Notes under the pieces: generated by a model
Told to the model about the DNA's origin: nothing
Seen by the model: the letters and a program-made list of their open reading frames with translations, nothing else
Database searches by the model: none
Position numbers and translations under genes: made by a program
NCBI GenBank assembly: GCA_023394045.1
Contig: JAEXBN010000025.1
Coordinates: forward strand, 1-24,864
Direction: 5' to 3'
Length of the DNA stretch: 24,864 bases
Source: Bacillota bacterium
Lineage (GTDB): Bacteria; Bacillota; Clostridia; Tissierellales; Peptoniphilaceae
In this document: positions 22,920-24,864 of the stretch, in pieces
Layout of the letters: every line of letters starts with the position of its first letter
Position numbering within the stretch: the first letter of the stretch is position 1

Positions 22920-24107
22920 TCAATTAAAATACGTCTGCCAATACGGATCATCCTTTGCGGCAAAACATTGGCGAATCGCACGTTCCGAAACGCGCGCGGC
23001 GCTGAGCGGAGGAAGCTCATCAAGCGAAAAAAACTCAGCTGCTGTCGTCTCAAGATTTTCTTCGAATTGTCCGTTCTCTCCGATCTCCTCGCAGAGAATA
23101 TAAATTTTATAAATATAAAACGGCGTGACCGTCACATAATCTTCCCGGCTCCGATCCTCGATCGCAATCATTTTCTTCGCCCGGACATGAAGACCCGCCT
23201 CTTCCCAGACTTCTTTCTCCGCATTTTCCGCCGGAGAACAGCCAATATCGCACCAGCCTCCCGGAAGCGACCAAGCAACGGGACGCTTTTCCTTCACCAT
23301 CAGAATTTTGTCACCGCGAAAGACGGCCGCACGCACCTCCGTGCTTGGCGTCCGATAAATATTTTGATCCGGCGCGAACAAAGAGAGCACTTTGTCCGTT
23401 CCCACCCCGGTTTTATTCGCCAACATTTCAGCGGCAATGCGTGAGATGGCATCAAAACGTTCCCGGTCAAAGGGATCTTTCGTGTAGGCCTGCCCCTGCT
23501 GTGCATAAAACTGGAGCTGCTGTGCCCAGCTCAACCACGGCTCTGTGCGGGATGCGGGCGAAAGATTGAGATCTTTGGTCGGTTTGGGTTCCAAAAACGT
23601 CTGAAGCTGCTGAAAAAAATAGAGAAAACGGATGCGTACCGGCTCCGCTAAAGTCGGATCAAAACAGAGCGACCAATCCAGCGGAACCCATTTTGCTTCC
23701 ACCGTTTCGCGCGGCTGCAGCACAACCTCTTCCACAGGAAGATCACGACGCACAAAATAGCCGTGCATCCAGGCGTTACGTGTTGTCGTCTCCAACTGTC
23801 CCAGATCAATGAGTTCCTCCGGCGAACAGAGGATGCCCGTCTCTTCCCGCAGCTCACGAACGGCAGCATCCCTCAGATGTTCCCCGGAAATCACGGCGCC
23901 TGCCGTATTTTCCCATTGCATTTCATAGCTTTTTCCGGGTGCCCGCCGCGTCAGAAGAATCTCGCCATTTCCATTCATGGTAAACACGCTAACCAAATGA
24001 AGATACGTTCCCTCCGGAATGCGATTCCCCCTCCGATGAATTCCCGCTGGTGCTCCATCCTTTATGTAAAATAGATCCTGTTGTTCCACCATGCCCTGCT
24101 TTCCCAT
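22920..24107 (-). CDS. Tandem double-Nudix hydrolase
   Basis: A 395-aa soluble protein with two Nudix domains. The first (about 10-175) resembles isopentenyl-diphosphate isomerase-like Nudix proteins (GNRIPEGTYLHLVSVF) and has a complete Nudix box at 70-92 (GAVISGEHLRDAAVRELREE, ending TGI). Residues about 190-240 match the N-terminal helical domain of nucleoside-diphosphate-X Nudix enzymes (WAQQLQFYAQQGQAYTKDPF, then DRERF). The second box, 284-306, reads GWCDIGC then KEVWEEAGL, with C290 where the first Glu of the consensus sits. The EE pair that binds metal is kept. The substrate is unknown; nucleoside-diphosphate derivatives are plausible. The start is uncertain: neither ATG 24107 nor ATG 24092 has a strong site. 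It lies 35 bases after the sigma-factor stop and may be co-transcribed with it. Confidence 0.85.
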   Translation of the reverse strand: MGKQGMVEQQDLFYIKDGAPAGIHRRGNRIPEGTYLHLVSVFTMNGNGEILLTRRAPGKSYEMQWENTAGAVISGEHLRDAAVRELREETGILCSPEELIDLGQLETTTRNAWMHGYFVRRDLPVEEVVLQPRETVEAKWVPLDWSLCFDPTLAEPVRIRFLYFFQQLQTFLEPKPTKDLNLSPASRTEPWLSWAQQLQFYAQQGQAYTKDPFDRERFDAISRIAAEMLANKTGVGTDKVLSLFAPDQNIYRTPSTEVRAAVFRGDKILMVKEKRPVAWSLPGGWCDIGCSPAENAEKEVWEEAGLHVRAKKMIAIEDRSREDYVTVTPFYIYKIYILCEEIGENGQFEENLETTAAEFFSLDELPPLSAARVSERAIRQCFAAKDDPYWQTYFN

Positions 24108-24142
24108 TCATACGGCGCGCTTCGCAAAAATCGGCTCCAAAT

Positions 24143-24864
24143 TTACGCCTTCTTATGTTTACGCAAGTCTTCCGGCTTGATTTTAAGCTCCTGACGGAAC
24201 TTCTTGATAATTTTTTTCTCAATCCGTGAAACTGTCATCTGGCTGATGTTTAGCTCTTCCGCAATGGAGATCTGCGTGCGCTTATCATAGTAGCGATAGT
24301 AGAAGATTTTCTTTTCCAGGTCGTTCAGTGTGGCGCTCAGACGATCCACCACATCATAAAAATCAACCTGCTCAAAATTCTCATCTTCCACGCCGATCAG
24401 ATCCCCTAAATTCATCTCCTGATCGTCCATACTGGTATCCAGAGACTTATCCAGCGACTGTGGCGCATAGACCTTCGATGCTTCCATCGCTTCAAGCACA
24501 TCTTCCACACTGACATTGAGGCGCTCTGCGACCTCATCAATTGTCGGCTGACGCTGAAGTTCCTGCGCCAGCGTCAAACGCAAAAGATTGACCTTCTTGG
24601 ATAGTTCCTGAATGCGTCGCGGAACGCGAATGACCCATCCCTTATCCCGGAAATGCCTCTTCAATTCTCCAACAATCGTCGGTGTGGCAAAACTGGAAAA
24701 AGCAAACCCCTTGGAAACATCGTAACGATCCACAGCATAAATCAGACCCATGGAAGCGACCTGAAGAAGATCATCATATTCAATCCCGCGATTGACGTAT
24801 TTTTTCGCAAGAATTTCCGCAATATACAGGTGATCCGTGATCAGTTTTTCCCGGAGCTTTGGGT
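24143..24864 (-). CDS. RNA polymerase sigma factor, SigB/SigF/SigG type (5' end outside window)
   Basis: The frame is open from the stop at 24143 to the window edge, so the N-terminus is missing. An internal ATG at 24751 is not the true start because region 2 continues before it (YIAEILAKKYVNRGIEYDDL). Visible parts are region 2.2-2.4 (MGLIYAVDRYDVSKGFAFSS, WVIRVPRRIQEL), region 3 (PTIDEVAERLNVSVEDVLEA) and region 4.2 helix-turn-helix (ISIAEELNISQMTVSRIEKK). These match the sigma-70 subgroup of stress and sporulation factors. It directs polymerase to a special promoter set. Which regulon cannot be told; anti-sigma partners would be upstream, beyond the window. Confidence 0.9.
   Translation of the reverse strand, partial: PKLREKLITDHLYIAEILAKKYVNRGIEYDDLLQVASMGLIYAVDRYDVSKGFAFSSFATPTIVGELKRHFRDKGWVIRVPRRIQELSKKVNLLRLTLAQELQRQPTIDEVAERLNVSVEDVLEAMEASKVYAPQSLDKSLDTSMDDQEMNLGDLIGVEDENFEQVDFYDVVDRLSATLNDLEKKIFYYRYYDKRTQISIAEELNISQMTVSRIEKKIIKKFRQELKIKPEDLRKHKKA

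Overview
The window looks like a chromosomal or large-contig segment of a Gram-positive anaerobe (Bacillota/Clostridia). This is inferred from strong AGGAGG-type ribosome binding sites, a T-box leader, TTGACA-17-TATAAT-like promoters, an LPXTG-type (APKTG) wall-anchored surface protein, a YfhO membrane protein and a SigB/F/G-type sigma factor. Base composition is mixed. Positions 1-2825 are visibly AT-rich, while most of the rest is near-balanced or GC-leaning. A Peptoniphilaceae-like organism is plausible but cannot be proven from the sequence alone.

Layout. (1) 1-2825, + strand: a tight AT-rich operon. It holds a beta-class DNA methyltransferase, a NotI-family restriction endonuclease broken by a one-base shift in an A7 run, and a trypsin-like serine protease without a signal peptide. 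A C19 run and an A13 run lie just upstream. (2) 2959-3594, - strand: a mini-operon of a 118-aa unknown protein and two very small proteins (34 and 49 aa), followed by a gene-free stretch with possible insertion-sequence remnants. (3) 4069-8379, - strand: a 1436-aa cell-wall-anchored surface protein with beta-helix-like repeats, a CnaB-like domain and a PPDN repeat stalk. (4) 8549-9766, - strand: an RlmI-like rRNA methyltransferase. (5) 9823-11589, + strand: a T-box leader controlling a polar amino-acid ABC transporter (permease and ATPase, no binding protein in the window). Its promoter shares its -35 element with a divergent promoter for the methyltransferase. (6) 11667-12645: a divergent pair, a secreted protein with a Gly/Ala-rich hydrophobic segment and a 69-aa two-helix membrane protein. 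(7) 12759-16623, - strand: a YfhO-family envelope protein overlapping a secreted C39-like cysteine peptidase. (8) 16779-22560, - strand: a complete oligopeptide ABC transporter oppA-B-C-D-F with a strong terminator hairpin between oppA and oppB. (9) 22920-24864, - strand: a tandem double-Nudix protein and a sigma factor cut by the window edge.

How the parts work together. Region 1 is a restriction-modification/defence cassette that is probably horizontally acquired, with homopolymers that could switch or break it. Regions 3, 6 and 7 serve the cell surface and secretion. Regions 5 and 8 import amino acids and peptides, the first sensed by uncharged tRNA and the second tuned by partial termination after the binding-protein gene. 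The most unusual items are the frameshifted NotI-type nuclease with its upstream homopolymers, the linked cytoplasmic protease, the uncalled small ORFs, the T-box whose apparent specifier and acceptor-pairing base disagree, and the secreted Gly/Ala protein paired with a small membrane protein.
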